DNA of 60,323 nt from [Leptolyngbya] sp. JSC-1 (GTDB lineage Bacteria > Cyanobacteriota > Cyanobacteriia > Elainellales > Elainellaceae). Under the pieces are notes generated by a model. The model saw only the letters and a program-made list of their open reading frames with translations, made no database searches and had not been told where the DNA came from. The DNA lies in NCBI GenBank assembly GCA_000733415.1, contig KL662192.1, positions 1,298,282-1,358,604 of the forward strand. Reading direction: 5' to 3'. This document shows positions 18,542 to 27,172 of the stretch, piece by piece. Numbering within the stretch: the stretch's first letter is position 1; each line of letters begins with the position of its first letter. Position numbers and translations under genes: made by a program.

Positions 18542-19750
18542 ATGATTATTCCAAAATCGTTTAGCTCCACTCAATTTCAAAATACAGCATTTATCACGGT
18601 CGAAAGCATTACTGCTTTAGCAAATCAACTTCTGTTTTGTAGCCAAGAGGAATTCACCGGTCGATTAGATTTGCAATTTCAATCGACTCAAAAGGTATGG
18701 AGTTTGTATTTTAAGAAGGGGTCTTTGCTTTGGGGAGCAGGTGGTGTTCATCCAGTTCGTCGCTGCTGTAGGCAATTGGTGCAGTGTAATTTAATACCTG
18801 CGATTGCACCAAACTATATGAAGGATACCCTCTGGTCAAGAGATGAAGTGCTGGCATCATTGATGCAAGACCAGCTTCAACCAAACGATATGGATGCAAT
18901 CGTTCGAGGTCTAGGGCAAGAAATCTTGTTCGATCTTTGCCAGCAGTGGCAATACTTGCCCTCCTCTAAGCTCCAGATGAAATTTAACTATACGCAGTCC
19001 AACCTTCAGTCAGCTGTTGGAATTCCAGTTAAGGAAGTTTGGTCGCAGTCCCTACAGGATTGGTGGGCATGGCAACAAAGCGGGCTAGCAGCTCATTCTC
19101 CTAATCAAGCTCCCTTAATCTGGGACGAGAAAGGGTTACAGCAGCAGGTTTTACCAAGCACCTACCGGACCCTTGCCGCTACAATTAATGGTCGGCAAAC
19201 GTTAAGGGATATAGCCGTTCAATCGAACAAAACCGTATTAAACTTGATGAGAGCATTAATTTCCTATATCGATCAAGGACTAATTAGACTAGTAGAAATT
19301 GGAGACCTAGAGCTACCGCAAGCGGCTTTGCTGTTACGATCAGCCTCTGGTTCTTCCCTCGCCAGTTCAAACCCATTACTAAAGATACCTCTGATCGCTT
19401 ATGTTGATGATCATGAAGAAGACGGAAAACAAATGCATAAAATTCTCAGCGAATTAGGCTATCGCTGTATTCATATTCAAGATTCAATTCAGACATTACC
19501 TCTTCTGCTCGATCATAAACCTGACTTGATCTTCTTAGATCTAGTGATGCCGATTATCAATGGGTATGAAGTCTGTGCTCAAATCCGTCGTATTTCAAAA
19601 TTTAAACATACACCGATTATTATTCTCACTAGCAGCGATGGCATTGTTGATCGAGCCAGGGCAAAATTTGTTGGCTCAACAGGCTTTTTAGCTAAGCCCA
19701 TCAAGGTTGACAAGGTAGAAGCTGTGCTGCAAAAGTACTTATCACGATAG
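18542..19750 (+). CDS. PatA-like response regulator (DUF4388-type N-terminus plus receiver)
   Basis: The start is taken at ATG 18542 (MIIPKSFSST); a TTG 13 codons upstream is possible. The protein has 402 residues. The N-terminal part (about 25-250) matches the DUF4388/PatA-type module (SQEEFTGRLDLQF, WSLYFKKGSLLWG). The C-terminal receiver (about 285-400) has DDHEED, D in LIFLDLVMP and K in FLAKPIK. Such proteins (PatA, PixG, TaxP) accompany cyanobacterial taxis operons and take part in pilus-based motility or pattern control. Its divergent position next to cheY supports a role in this pathway. Confidence 0.85.
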   Translation: MIIPKSFSSTQFQNTAFITVESITALANQLLFCSQEEFTGRLDLQFQSTQKVWSLYFKKGSLLWGAGGVHPVRRCCRQLVQCNLIPAIAPNYMKDTLWSRDEVLASLMQDQLQPNDMDAIVRGLGQEILFDLCQQWQYLPSSKLQMKFNYTQSNLQSAVGIPVKEVWSQSLQDWWAWQQSGLAAHSPNQAPLIWDEKGLQQQVLPSTYRTLAATINGRQTLRDIAVQSNKTVLNLMRALISYIDQGLIRLVEIGDLELPQAALLLRSASGSSLASSNPLLKIPLIAYVDDHEEDGKQMHKILSELGYRCIHIQDSIQTLPLLLDHKPDLIFLDLVMPIINGYEVCAQIRRISKFKHTPIIILTSSDGIVDRARAKFVGSTGFLAKPIKVDKVEAVLQKYLSR

Positions 19751-19853
19751 CAGTCAATTTGGCAAGTCAGAACTGATCTGCCCCACTGCCACCCGTCAGC
19801 GAGCTATCTCCTCGGCAGAGGTGGTCGAGCAGCTCGTTGTTTGAATTTGCGCT

Positions 19854-20495
19854 CTACTGAGTTTTCAAAGCTGCAATGAACGTTTGGATTTCTGCATGGG
19901 CGTTTGCTAGCGATTGCTGACGCGCCTCTGCTCCTCCTGCCAGGTTATCAGCATGAATAAAGGTGATATCTGTAATGCCCAGCACTTCAAATATCGCGCG
20001 CAGATAGGGTTCTTGAAAATCTTGATAGGCGTAAGCCGTGCCAGAACGGTAATTATCACTCCTAGCTGTGATAATCACCATTTTCTTATGCTTGACTAAC
20101 CCCTCATAGATCAAGCCATTTCCAGTATCTTTTACAGCCAGTGTCCGATTCATTCTGACAATTTGATCAATATAGGCTTTAAAGTTAGCTGGAATACTGA
20201 GATTATACATGGGGATACCAAAGATGTAATAATCAGCCGCCAAAAATTCGTCCACTAATTGATCCGAAAGGGCGATCGCAGCAGCGAGTTCAGGCGTTCT
20301 AGCTTCGGGTGATGCAAATGAGGCTGCAATCCAATTTTCGTTGATGAATGGAACTGGATAGTGACCCAAATCGCGGTAGGTAATGGAATCCTCTGGAAAC
20401 GCTTTTGTCCAAGATGTGATGAATCTTTTGGTTAACTGACGCGAGATGGAACGATCGCCTCTCGGACTAGAATCAAGATGCAGAATATGGGCCAT
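19854..20495 (-). CDS. azoR: FMN-dependent NADH:quinone oxidoreductase / azoreductase
   Basis: A 213-residue flavodoxin-fold enzyme beginning MAHILHLDSSPRGDRSISRQ, which is the FMN phosphate-binding signature. Further family motifs are FGIPMYNLSIPANFKAYID and IITARSDNYRSG. AzoR proteins reduce quinones and azo compounds by two electrons and protect against thiol or quinone stress. It shares a strand with the downstream-placed cupin remnant and RidA, and a redox-type regulator lies divergently, which suggests a stress cluster. A truncated relative lies at 39949-40250. Confidence 0.93.
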   Translation of the reverse strand: MAHILHLDSSPRGDRSISRQLTKRFITSWTKAFPEDSITYRDLGHYPVPFINENWIAASFASPEARTPELAAAIALSDQLVDEFLAADYYIFGIPMYNLSIPANFKAYIDQIVRMNRTLAVKDTGNGLIYEGLVKHKKMVIITARSDNYRSGTAYAYQDFQEPYLRAIFEVLGITDITFIHADNLAGGAEARQQSLANAHAEIQTFIAALKTQ

Positions 20496-20510
20496 TGATT
20501 AATTCCTATT

Positions 20511-20636
20511 TTAGAGAACGGGATACTGATCGAAACGATGCATTAATTCGAGCAGTTCTTCCTGATTGGGCTGCCGTCCATCTTTGGTGAGTTCGGCTAG
20601 CCCTTCAAAATATTGCTCTCGTGAATCAGCCCTGTT
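20511..20636 (-). pseudogene. 3' remnant of a cupin-type gene
   Basis: Between ridA and azoR the minus strand has an open frame without a start codon that reads SREQYFEGLAELTKDGRQPN, then EELLELMHRFDQYPVL and stop. This looks like the C-terminal end of a small cupin-domain protein. The frame begins directly at the end of ridA, so the first two-thirds of that gene are missing. Identification rests on a short piece. Confidence 0.45.
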
Positions 20637-20637
20637 T

Positions 20638-21054
20638 TTAAGCATTAGGCATAACAGCAACCGCATCAATTTCAAACAACATTCCATCTACGGCTAGCCG
20701 TGGTACAGGAATGAGGGTACTGGCTGGTTTCCGTTCATCTGCCCACATGGCATTGCGTTCTACTGAGATCAGTTGCTGCTTTTCGGCATCGTGATCCACT
20801 GAAAGCAGCGTAATTTTCACCACTTGGTCTGGAGTTGCTCCAACCGCCGCTAGAGCGGCTCGCAGATTAGAAAACGCCTGCTTGAGTTGAGCTGCAAAGT
20901 TGGCTGCAATTGGATTACCATGCTCATCTTCACCTAATTGTCCGGCAATGTAAACGAGCGTGCTATCAGGGGGAACTAAAACTATCTGGGTATAGCCATA
21001 ATGAGTAGGATTGACCAATCCATCTGGATTGAGGTGCTGAATTGTTTTAATCAT
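20638..21054 (-). CDS. RidA family protein (enamine/imine deaminase or relative)
   Basis: A 138-residue protein of the RidA/YjgF/UK114 type: VYIAGQLGEDEHGNP, FSNLRAALAAVGATPDQVVK, and RKPASTLIPVPRLAVDGMLFEIDAVAVM. RidA proteins hydrolyse reactive enamines and imines, and some act as chaperones under oxidative stress. The arginine usual in the RxAR-type motif appears here within VPRLAVDG. It is transcribed divergently from a SufR-like regulator over 114 nt and in the same direction as azoR. Confidence 0.88.
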   Translation of the reverse strand: MIKTIQHLNPDGLVNPTHYGYTQIVLVPPDSTLVYIAGQLGEDEHGNPIAANFAAQLKQAFSNLRAALAAVGATPDQVVKITLLSVDHDAEKQQLISVERNAMWADERKPASTLIPVPRLAVDGMLFEIDAVAVMPNA

Positions 21055-21168
21055 GGTGAATTGTTCAGAAGCGTAGGGTGAGCCAATTGGCTTATTAAAG
21101 CAAAATCTTTAGAAAGTATTGTAAATGGATAGATTGACTTTGTAAAGACTTTTCTTTATTTTGTAAGT
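21055..21168. promoter_or_regulatory. divergent promoter between ridA and the SufR-like gene
   Basis: A 114-nt A+T-rich intergenic region. TTGTAAATGG, TTGTAAAGAC and TTGTAAGTAT occur within 21116-21168, three spaced TTGTAA motifs that could be half-sites for the adjacent regulator. This is suggestive only. Confidence 0.35.
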
Positions 21169-21822
21169 ATGGGAACCAATGCTCAGAAAAAATCAGCCAC
21201 CAATCGGACCCGGCGAGCTATCGTCAATATTCTCAAGCAGCAAGGGGCTACAGATGCGCAAGAACTAGCTGCTTACTTGGGTATTTCAGCGATGGCGGTT
21301 CGGCAGCACCTCTATGCGCTGCAAGCAGAACAGTTGGTGACTTATCACGAAGAAGCGCGCGAAATGGGGCGGCCTGCTAAGCTCTGGCAACTCACTCCTG
21401 CCGCCGATCGCTTATTTCCTGATGGTTATGCCGACCTGACGCTAAGCTTGCTCGATTCGGTCAAGGAAGCCTTTGGTGAGGCTGGGCTAGAGCAACTCCT
21501 AGATGTGAGAACGCGCCATCAACTGAAGACGTACCAGTCTGCTATTCCCGCTCAAACCTCCTTGAGACAAAAACTAGAAGTTTTGGCAAGCCTGCGAACC
21601 GAAGAGGGCTATATGGCTGAGGTCCGAACCCTTGATGATGGTACGTTTCTGCTGATTGAAAATCACTGCCCGATTTGTGCCGCTGCCACTGCCTGTACAG
21701 GGCTATGTGCTAGAGAATTAGAAATATTTCAGCGTATTTTGCTAGATGCGGTTGTGGAACGAACAGAGCATATTATTGCTGGTGAGCGACGCTGTGTGTA
21801 TCGAGTTTCACGTCAAGACTAG
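21169..21822 (+). CDS. SufR-like iron-sulfur-type transcriptional regulator
   Basis: A 217-residue protein. The winged helix-turn-helix lies at about 12-75 (RRAIVNILKQQGATDAQELA, then GISAMAVRQHL and GRPAKLW). The C-terminal region has cysteines C167, C170, C176, C180 and C209 (ENHCPIC, GLC, RRC), as expected for the [4Fe-4S] site of the SufR family. SufR represses the suf operon in cyanobacteria, but no suf genes are near. With ridA and azoR divergent from it, it may control those genes in response to oxidative or iron stress (inference). A 378-bp foldback element begins 16 nt after its stop. Confidence 0.75.
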   Translation: MGTNAQKKSATNRTRRAIVNILKQQGATDAQELAAYLGISAMAVRQHLYALQAEQLVTYHEEAREMGRPAKLWQLTPAADRLFPDGYADLTLSLLDSVKEAFGEAGLEQLLDVRTRHQLKTYQSAIPAQTSLRQKLEVLASLRTEEGYMAEVRTLDDGTFLLIENHCPICAAATACTGLCARELEIFQRILLDAVVERTEHIIAGERRCVYRVSRQD

Positions 21823-21837
21823 AATAAATTCTACACC

Positions 21838-22215
21838 TTATAGCTTTTTCCACTCTGGTAGGGTACGAGGGGTGTGGGGGCGAAGCGTAGATTATTCATA
21901 AATAAGTACAGCAAATTGAGCCAACATTCCAGCAATCGACGCAATTTTATAACTTTCGTTGATAGCAACGCAGCTTGCTACGACTAAAGATATACCCCTA
22001 ATGGCTGCTACCGCTTCCGAATGGCTAGATCAGAATCTTTATTTCGTGGATGTACAATTAGTCCGTTTTTCAGATGTCTACATAGAGTGGCTCAGTTTAG
22101 GATACAACTATATAAAAATTATGAAGTACAAAAAATGGGGTGCAGGGGCCGCGTCCCTGCGTGGGAGCGAAGCCTCCGCACCCCTCGTACCCTACCAGAG
22201 TGGAAAAAGCGATAA
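21838..22215. mobile_element. MITE-like foldback element
   Basis: Terminal inverted repeats of 44 bp (21838-21881 and 22172-22215) agree at 41 positions and share CTTTTTCCACTCTGGTAGGG. The roughly 290 bp between them have no credible gene. The inner right end contains the G/C-rich sequence GGGGTGCAGGGG, also found at 37739. The size and structure are those of a non-autonomous transposable element. No target-site duplication was identified with certainty. Confidence 0.7.
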
Positions 22216-22859
22216 GTCAATTTGATCGAATTCATCTGCTCAATAAAGTGGGTGTCAGAGCCTTATCTAAGAACTGCAATAGTTCAAAGAAAAATCTTTT
22301 CAATCCTTTAGCAAATGGTTATTTATAGAAATTAATAGAAGACAAAGTTTTATTTCTTTTGTTTTCCAATAAATTCAGCTGATTCTATTAGGAGATAATG
22401 TGCCGTTCAAGATTTTAGAAATTTGAATTTCTACTTATTATCATATATCTGATTAAATGACCTAAATTACTTTGCTTTGCTCTACTCTATTGGCTTTAGG
22501 TGTGAGAGCAGAGTTTGTGCTTTTAAATTTTTAACAGATGCCTGTTAAAAATTCTATTGAGATTTCATGTCGTTACTTCAGACTTTTTCTGACTTTTTCA
22601 GACTGACTTGTTTGCTCAAAAATTCTAAATTGAATTCAAGGTCAAGTCGAGCAATCAATCAGGAATTGGAGCAACTAAACTTAATTGTTACGAGTTCGGT
22701 TGCTCTGTCTAATCCACGATTGCTAGCACATGATTAGCACATATAAAACATTACCAAATCAGACAGGCCATAGGCAAAGCAGAAGAGGCAAAGCAATGAA
22801 AGAGTATAGAGGTTATGAATCAGTAATTGTTCTTCAATTCAATAGACTTCGGTAATCTT
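22216..22859. other. non-coding region upstream of the CIS cluster
   Basis: About 640 nt, very A+T-rich, without a plausible gene. It should contain the promoter of the injection-system operon. I see no clear sigma or regulator motif. Confidence 0.6.
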
Positions 22860-23519
22860 ATGATTGATGACTTAAGCAAAACGCTTTCCACTGTCCTGAC
22901 TACAGCTGGAGCGCATCAGTTAGCCAGCGCTTTGGTATCGTTCGATCGCCCCACTGCCCAATTTAATCCGCAGCAAACAGCTATCAATCTATTTCTATTT
23001 GATATTCGTGAAAATATCGAACTTCGCAGTAATGAACCTATCGTTACGCGCAGTGATACGCAAGCCACGATTCGCCGTCCGCCAATGCGAGTGGACTGTA
23101 GTTACTTGGTCACAGCATGGGCAGTCGGAGGTACAGAGGTTGCACTTCAGGAGCAGCTTTTGTTGAGCCAGGTGCTTCAGGTGCTAGCACGTCACCCGAC
23201 AATTCCCCCATCGTATTTGCAGGGTAGTTTAAAACGGACTTCAGCGGCTCTAGCGAATCGTGTTGCGAATTCATCCAATGTTGATCCATCAGTAGAACCA
23301 TCTCCGGTTCCCTTAAGTGTGGCAGTCCCAGCCGCTTCTCGACAGCCAACAGAGTTCTGGACTTCGCTCGGTATTCCGGTGCGGGCTTGTCTAGTGGTGA
23401 CTGCAACCATTGCCCTTGATTTGAATGATCCGATTCCAAACACATTTCCACTAGTTATCAGTCATGCTATTGAACTAGGGACTATCGCAGGAGACACTGT
23501 TTCCGAAAAAACTTTCTAG
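22860..23519 (+). CDS. CIS tail terminator / DUF4255 protein (Afp16/Pvc16-like)
   Basis: The start is taken at ATG 22860 (MIDDLSKTLSTVL); a TTG 11 codons upstream is an alternative. The protein has 219 residues of the DUF4255 type: INLFLFDIRENIELRSNEP, RRPPMRVDCSYLVTAWA, QEQLLLSQVLQVL. In contractile injection systems this protein caps the end of tube and sheath and sets the finished length. It is the first gene of the cluster, 143 nt before the sheath gene. Confidence 0.85.
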   Translation: MIDDLSKTLSTVLTTAGAHQLASALVSFDRPTAQFNPQQTAINLFLFDIRENIELRSNEPIVTRSDTQATIRRPPMRVDCSYLVTAWAVGGTEVALQEQLLLSQVLQVLARHPTIPPSYLQGSLKRTSAALANRVANSSNVDPSVEPSPVPLSVAVPAASRQPTEFWTSLGIPVRACLVVTATIALDLNDPIPNTFPLVISHAIELGTIAGDTVSEKTF

Positions 23520-23662
23520 ATTGTTACAAGTTCAACAGCCTGCTTAATCCCCTCAAAATTCCTCGTTGATTTGCAGTTGAGTTGAGAATTCGCTTTAGTC
23601 AGGCGAATCATCACTGTGTATTCTGGCTATATTTTTAATCATCATTTCACTAGGAGAAAATC

Positions 23663-24883
23663 ATGTCTCAATATTTATCACCCGGTGTTTACGTTGAAGA
23701 AGTACCACCATCGGCAAGACCGATTGCAGGAGTAGGAACCAGCACAGCAGGTTTCGTTGGTGTTGTTCCTGATGAAGTCGTTATGCCTGCCCAACCAGGC
23801 AAGTTTACGACTACCAGCGAAAACAAAACCGTGCCGTTACTCTATCCGGTAGCCGAGGCGGGAAAACCCCTTCTGATCACCAGTTGGGAACAGTTCAAAA
23901 ATGCGTTTGGCGACTTTCAGTCTAAATCCTCTAATGCCAACGCGACTGATGCAGACTTTGCAGCGTACCAGCAGTTACAACATGCAATCTATGGATTCTT
24001 CAACAATGGTGGCACACGCTGTTGGGTGATTCGAGTAGCAGAATCTTCTGATCTGGATGATCCCAGTGATCTACTCAAACAATTAGCAGCAATCGATGAA
24101 ATTACCATCGTTGCCATTCCTGGAGCGACAAAGCAAGCGCAGCACACTGCTATCTTGAGTCATTGTTTTAGTTTGCAAGACCGGGTTGCCATTCTCGATG
24201 GCATTAACGATGCGGATTTGACACCGGAGGCGATCGCTCCTACTGGACGTAGTGAAGCAGGCAGCTATGGCGCGGTTTATTTCCCGTGGATTCAAGTCTT
24301 TGATCCGATCGCCAAAGCCAATATGACGATTCCGCCCTCTGGACATATTGCCGGAATTTATGCTCGCAGTGATAGTAATCGAGGCGTATTCAAAGCACCC
24401 GCGAACGAGATGATTGTGGGAGCGCTGGATGCCGATCGTCGCCTCAGCAAAGCGGATCAGGACGGACTCAATCCAGAGGGAATTAACGTCATTCGCGTTT
24501 TCAATGGCACTGTGAAGGTCTGGGGTGCGCGTACTCGTGCGGACGAAGCCAATTCAGAATTTCGCTACATCAGCACCCGTCGCTTTATGAACTTCCTGCG
24601 GGAATCGATCGATCAGGGCACTCAGTTCGTGGTGTTTGAACCGAACAGCCCTGCTCTGTGGCAACGCATCACCCGCTCCGTTAGTGACTTTTTGCTGACC
24701 CAATGGCAATCGGGCGCACTGTTTGGAGAAACGCCCAAGCAAGCTTTCTTTGTTAAATGCGATGCTGAAACCAACCCACCAAACGTGCGGGAACTGGGTC
24801 AGGTGGTGACTGAAATTGGTGTGGCGATCGTCAAGCCTGCGGAGTTTGTTGTCTTCCGAATTCAACAGACCACTGGAAATTAA
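23663..24883 (+). CDS. CIS contractile sheath protein (Afp2/Pvc2-like)
   Basis: A 406-residue phage-tail-sheath protein. It begins with LSPGVYVEEVPPSARPIAGV, the usual sheath start, and the C-terminus has RRFMNFLRESIDQGTQFVVFEPNSPALW and FFVKCDAETNP, the conserved handshake/linker region. Sheath subunits form the outer cylinder that contracts to drive the tube. Only one sheath gene is present, whereas Afp/PVC have three. It has a strong ribosome-binding site (TAGGAGA), as expected for a protein made in hundreds of copies. Confidence 0.95.
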   Translation: MSQYLSPGVYVEEVPPSARPIAGVGTSTAGFVGVVPDEVVMPAQPGKFTTTSENKTVPLLYPVAEAGKPLLITSWEQFKNAFGDFQSKSSNANATDADFAAYQQLQHAIYGFFNNGGTRCWVIRVAESSDLDDPSDLLKQLAAIDEITIVAIPGATKQAQHTAILSHCFSLQDRVAILDGINDADLTPEAIAPTGRSEAGSYGAVYFPWIQVFDPIAKANMTIPPSGHIAGIYARSDSNRGVFKAPANEMIVGALDADRRLSKADQDGLNPEGINVIRVFNGTVKVWGARTRADEANSEFRYISTRRFMNFLRESIDQGTQFVVFEPNSPALWQRITRSVSDFLLTQWQSGALFGETPKQAFFVKCDAETNPPNVRELGQVVTEIGVAIVKPAEFVVFRIQQTTGN

Positions 24884-24982
24884 TCCATCAGCATTATAGG
24901 TAATAGACGTTGAAACCTCTGTTTATTTCTATTACCTTCCTTATTCCACTATCCATTCACTTAATCACGGAGAAATTTAATC

Positions 24983-25408
24983 ATGGCAAGACTTGATCCC
25001 TATAAGAACTACCGCTTTCTGGTTGAAATTGACGGTATCGTACAGGCGGGTTTTCAGGAGTGCAGCGGTCTGAGTTCGGAAGTTCAGGTTGTGGAATATC
25101 GGGAAGGCGGCGACCCAATGAATGTGCGAAAACTGCCAGGAACTGTGAAGTACTCGGATATTACGCTGAAGTGGGGCATGACTGATTCTCGCGAACTTTA
25201 CGACTGGCATCTAACCGCTGTGAACGGACAACTCCAGCGCAAGAATGGCTCGGTGATTGTCCTTGATGATGCGGGTCAGGAAAAAGTTCGCTGGAACTTC
25301 TTTAGCGCCTGGGCAACTAAGTACGCCGCACCCGACTTGAATGCAAAAGGGAATGATGTGGCAATCGAGACACTAACGATTTGCTGTGAACGAATGCAAC
25401 GAGTTTAA
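24983..25408 (+). CDS. CIS inner tube protein (Afp1/Hcp-like)
   Basis: A 141-residue tail-tube protein of the gp19/Hcp type: MARLDPYKNYRFLVEIDGIV, FQECSGLSSEVQVVEYREGG, LPGTVKYSDITLKWG, and ETLTICCERMQRV at the end. It stacks as hexamers to form the tube that is driven into the target. It is the only tube gene in the cluster. The following gene starts 17 nt later. Confidence 0.94.
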   Translation: MARLDPYKNYRFLVEIDGIVQAGFQECSGLSSEVQVVEYREGGDPMNVRKLPGTVKYSDITLKWGMTDSRELYDWHLTAVNGQLQRKNGSVIVLDDAGQEKVRWNFFSAWATKYAAPDLNAKGNDVAIETLTICCERMQRV

Positions 25409-25425
25409 TCACTGGAGAGACAACA

Positions 25426-25791
25426 ATGTTACGAACAGAATACGAATTCAGTTTACCTAATGGATTTATTGACAGTGAGGGCAATCTGCACAAGGAAGGC
25501 GTAATGCGGTTGGCGACTGCCGCAGATGAGATTGTACCCCTCAAAGATCCGCGAGTACAGAATAATCCTGCATATCTGCTGGTGCTGCTGCTATCACGGG
25601 TTGTGACGCGGCTCGGTGCGGTCGAACTCATCAATCCCAAAGTTATTGAGGGTTTGTTTGCCGGAGATCTGGCTTATCTCCAGGAATTCTATAACCGCAT
25701 CAACGGCAACGGTACGCGATCGCTCCACGTCACCTGTCCCCACTGTCAACAAGCCTATCAGGTGGAGCTCGATCAACCGGGGGAATTGTAG
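25426..25791 (+). CDS. CIS small protein resembling a phage tail assembly chaperone
   Basis: A 121-residue protein, YEFSLPNGFIDSEGNLHKEG followed by VMRLATAADEIVPLKDPRV, NPAYLLVLLLSRVVTRLG and a C-terminal CPHCQQAY. Placed just after the tube, it is similar to tail assembly chaperones of Mu-like phages, and homologues occur in the same position in other CIS clusters. It ends in TAG (25789) directly after a run of five G. An overlapping frame one base back encodes the next small protein. The function is inferred from position and family likeness. Confidence 0.7.
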   Translation: MLRTEYEFSLPNGFIDSEGNLHKEGVMRLATAADEIVPLKDPRVQNNPAYLLVLLLSRVVTRLGAVELINPKVIEGLFAGDLAYLQEFYNRINGNGTRSLHVTCPHCQQAYQVELDQPGEL

Positions 25792-25952
25792 GCTACCCGA
25801 TCGGTCGCCTCTACGAAGAGGTAGCCTACCTGGCTTACCATTTTCACTGGTCACAGGAAGTGCTGGTGGAAATGGAGCATCGAGAACGACGGCAGTGGAT
25901 CACAGAGGTTGCCCGAATGAATCAACGATGTAATGAAGGTGGTTCATCATGA
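25785..25952 (+). CDS. DUF6760-type small CIS protein, non-canonical start or frameshift product
   Basis: A 55-codon frame, -1 relative to the preceding gene: VGYPIGRLYEEVAYLAYHF, then HWSQEVLVEMEHRERRQW and ARMNQRCNE. This is the DUF6760-like protein commonly seen between tube and hub genes of CIS clusters. No ATG, GTG or TTG lies in frame at the N-terminus; the possible starts are ATT (25785), or entry by -1 slippage on GGGGG (25779-25783) from the upstream gene. It ends in ATGA with the next gene. Strong amphipathic and charged residues suggest a small helical assembly factor. Confidence 0.75.
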   Translation: MVGYPIGRLYEEVAYLAYHFHWSQEVLVEMEHRERRQWITEVARMNQRCNEGGSS

Positions 25953-27172
25953 CAGAACTGCAAGCAAAACTCCTCCAGCGTCAGCAAACCCCTGCGGGCG
26001 TAATCAATACCTGGCAGCAGCACTGTCATGATGTGGCTCTACAAACCCACATTGATCGCCTAATGAGACGGTTGACGCTACCCGAACGATTGTTGCATCG
26101 TTATACGGTTGGAGTAACAAAGCCCACAATCGGCCAGCGGTTCAATGTACGCCGAGTTGAGAGCATGAACTGGGAACAGGCTGAAGTGAAATGGCGCTCC
26201 CACGGCACTCCTGAAGCCTCATCCTCGCTCATGACAGTGCAGCCGCATGCAGATCAACGGGTTGTTCCAGCATTCTTTTCGCAATCGATGAATCTCATCG
26301 AAACAAAGAATTCTGCTGTTAATAATTCCGTATCTCACTCATCAGTGATTTCATCTTCAAATGAAGCAAAATCCGTAACTTCTGTATCTATTCTGGAATC
26401 CTCAAAATCCTCAATGTTTTCTTTAAGAGGTGATTCACCTGCCACCTTTCGGATTCGTCGGACAGTGTCTCGTTCAATAGAATTCCAACTTGTTTCTGAT
26501 ATTCAGCAGACTACATTGCCACTGGTGCGATTGCCTCAATCCTCTGGGGAAAGAACAATTCCATCTGAAATGATGCTTGCAATTCAGCCAACTTCCGCAG
26601 CAACGCAGCCTGATTTACCCGTGATGAAACCGCAGTGGAATGTAACGTCGCCGTCTGAGCAATTCAATTCCCCATCCACCATACAGGAGCCGATTTTACC
26701 TGTGGTGCGATCACTCCATCCACCGAAGGAGACAGCATCACAACTTAAGCACATCCTGAAGGTCAAAGTAACGCCCGCTCTAGCTAACCGCCGTTCGATG
26801 TTCCCAACCCAGGAAGATATCACACTTCCAGTGATTAAAGTAGAGTCAAATTCTTTGGGGAGGTTGGCTGACATGGTGCAGCCCTCACCGTTGAGGCAGC
26901 AATCGCATCAGCAGGAAGGTTCTCACTCAGAGTCATCTGGGGCAATCACCGCTCTACCGCTGGTGATGCCGATTGCCCGGTCTAAAATGGGTGATTCTGC
27001 GGTTGCAGTGAACGAGCCAGCATTGCAGGTCAGAAATGCGATCGCCACACCCTCACCTCTCCGAGATCCCCAACCTGCTCAGCCCGTCAATATCGAGAAA
27101 GTTGCAGACCAAGTGAGTCGGCTGCTCTCTCGCCGTTTAATGATTGAACGTAAACGTCGAGGTGTCCACTGA
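25949..27172 (+). CDS. CIS cluster protein of unknown function with long disordered middle
   Basis: A 407-residue protein whose start overlaps the preceding stop (ATGA) and whose stop overlaps the next start (TGATG). The first about 80 residues are helical and charged (MTELQAKLLQRQQTPAGVIN). The middle (about 90-370) is Ser/Pro/Thr-rich with repeated short LPxVRL/LPVMK-like motifs. The end, VADQVSRLLSRRLMIERKRRG, is a basic helix seen at the end of proteins in this position of other CIS clusters. It could act as a length ruler or baseplate connector; no dedicated tape-measure gene is evident. The role is not established. Confidence 0.7.
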   Translation: MTELQAKLLQRQQTPAGVINTWQQHCHDVALQTHIDRLMRRLTLPERLLHRYTVGVTKPTIGQRFNVRRVESMNWEQAEVKWRSHGTPEASSSLMTVQPHADQRVVPAFFSQSMNLIETKNSAVNNSVSHSSVISSSNEAKSVTSVSILESSKSSMFSLRGDSPATFRIRRTVSRSIEFQLVSDIQQTTLPLVRLPQSSGERTIPSEMMLAIQPTSAATQPDLPVMKPQWNVTSPSEQFNSPSTIQEPILPVVRSLHPPKETASQLKHILKVKVTPALANRRSMFPTQEDITLPVIKVESNSLGRLADMVQPSPLRQQSHQQEGSHSESSGAITALPLVMPIARSKMGDSAVAVNEPALQVRNAIATPSPLRDPQPAQPVNIEKVADQVSRLLSRRLMIERKRRGVH

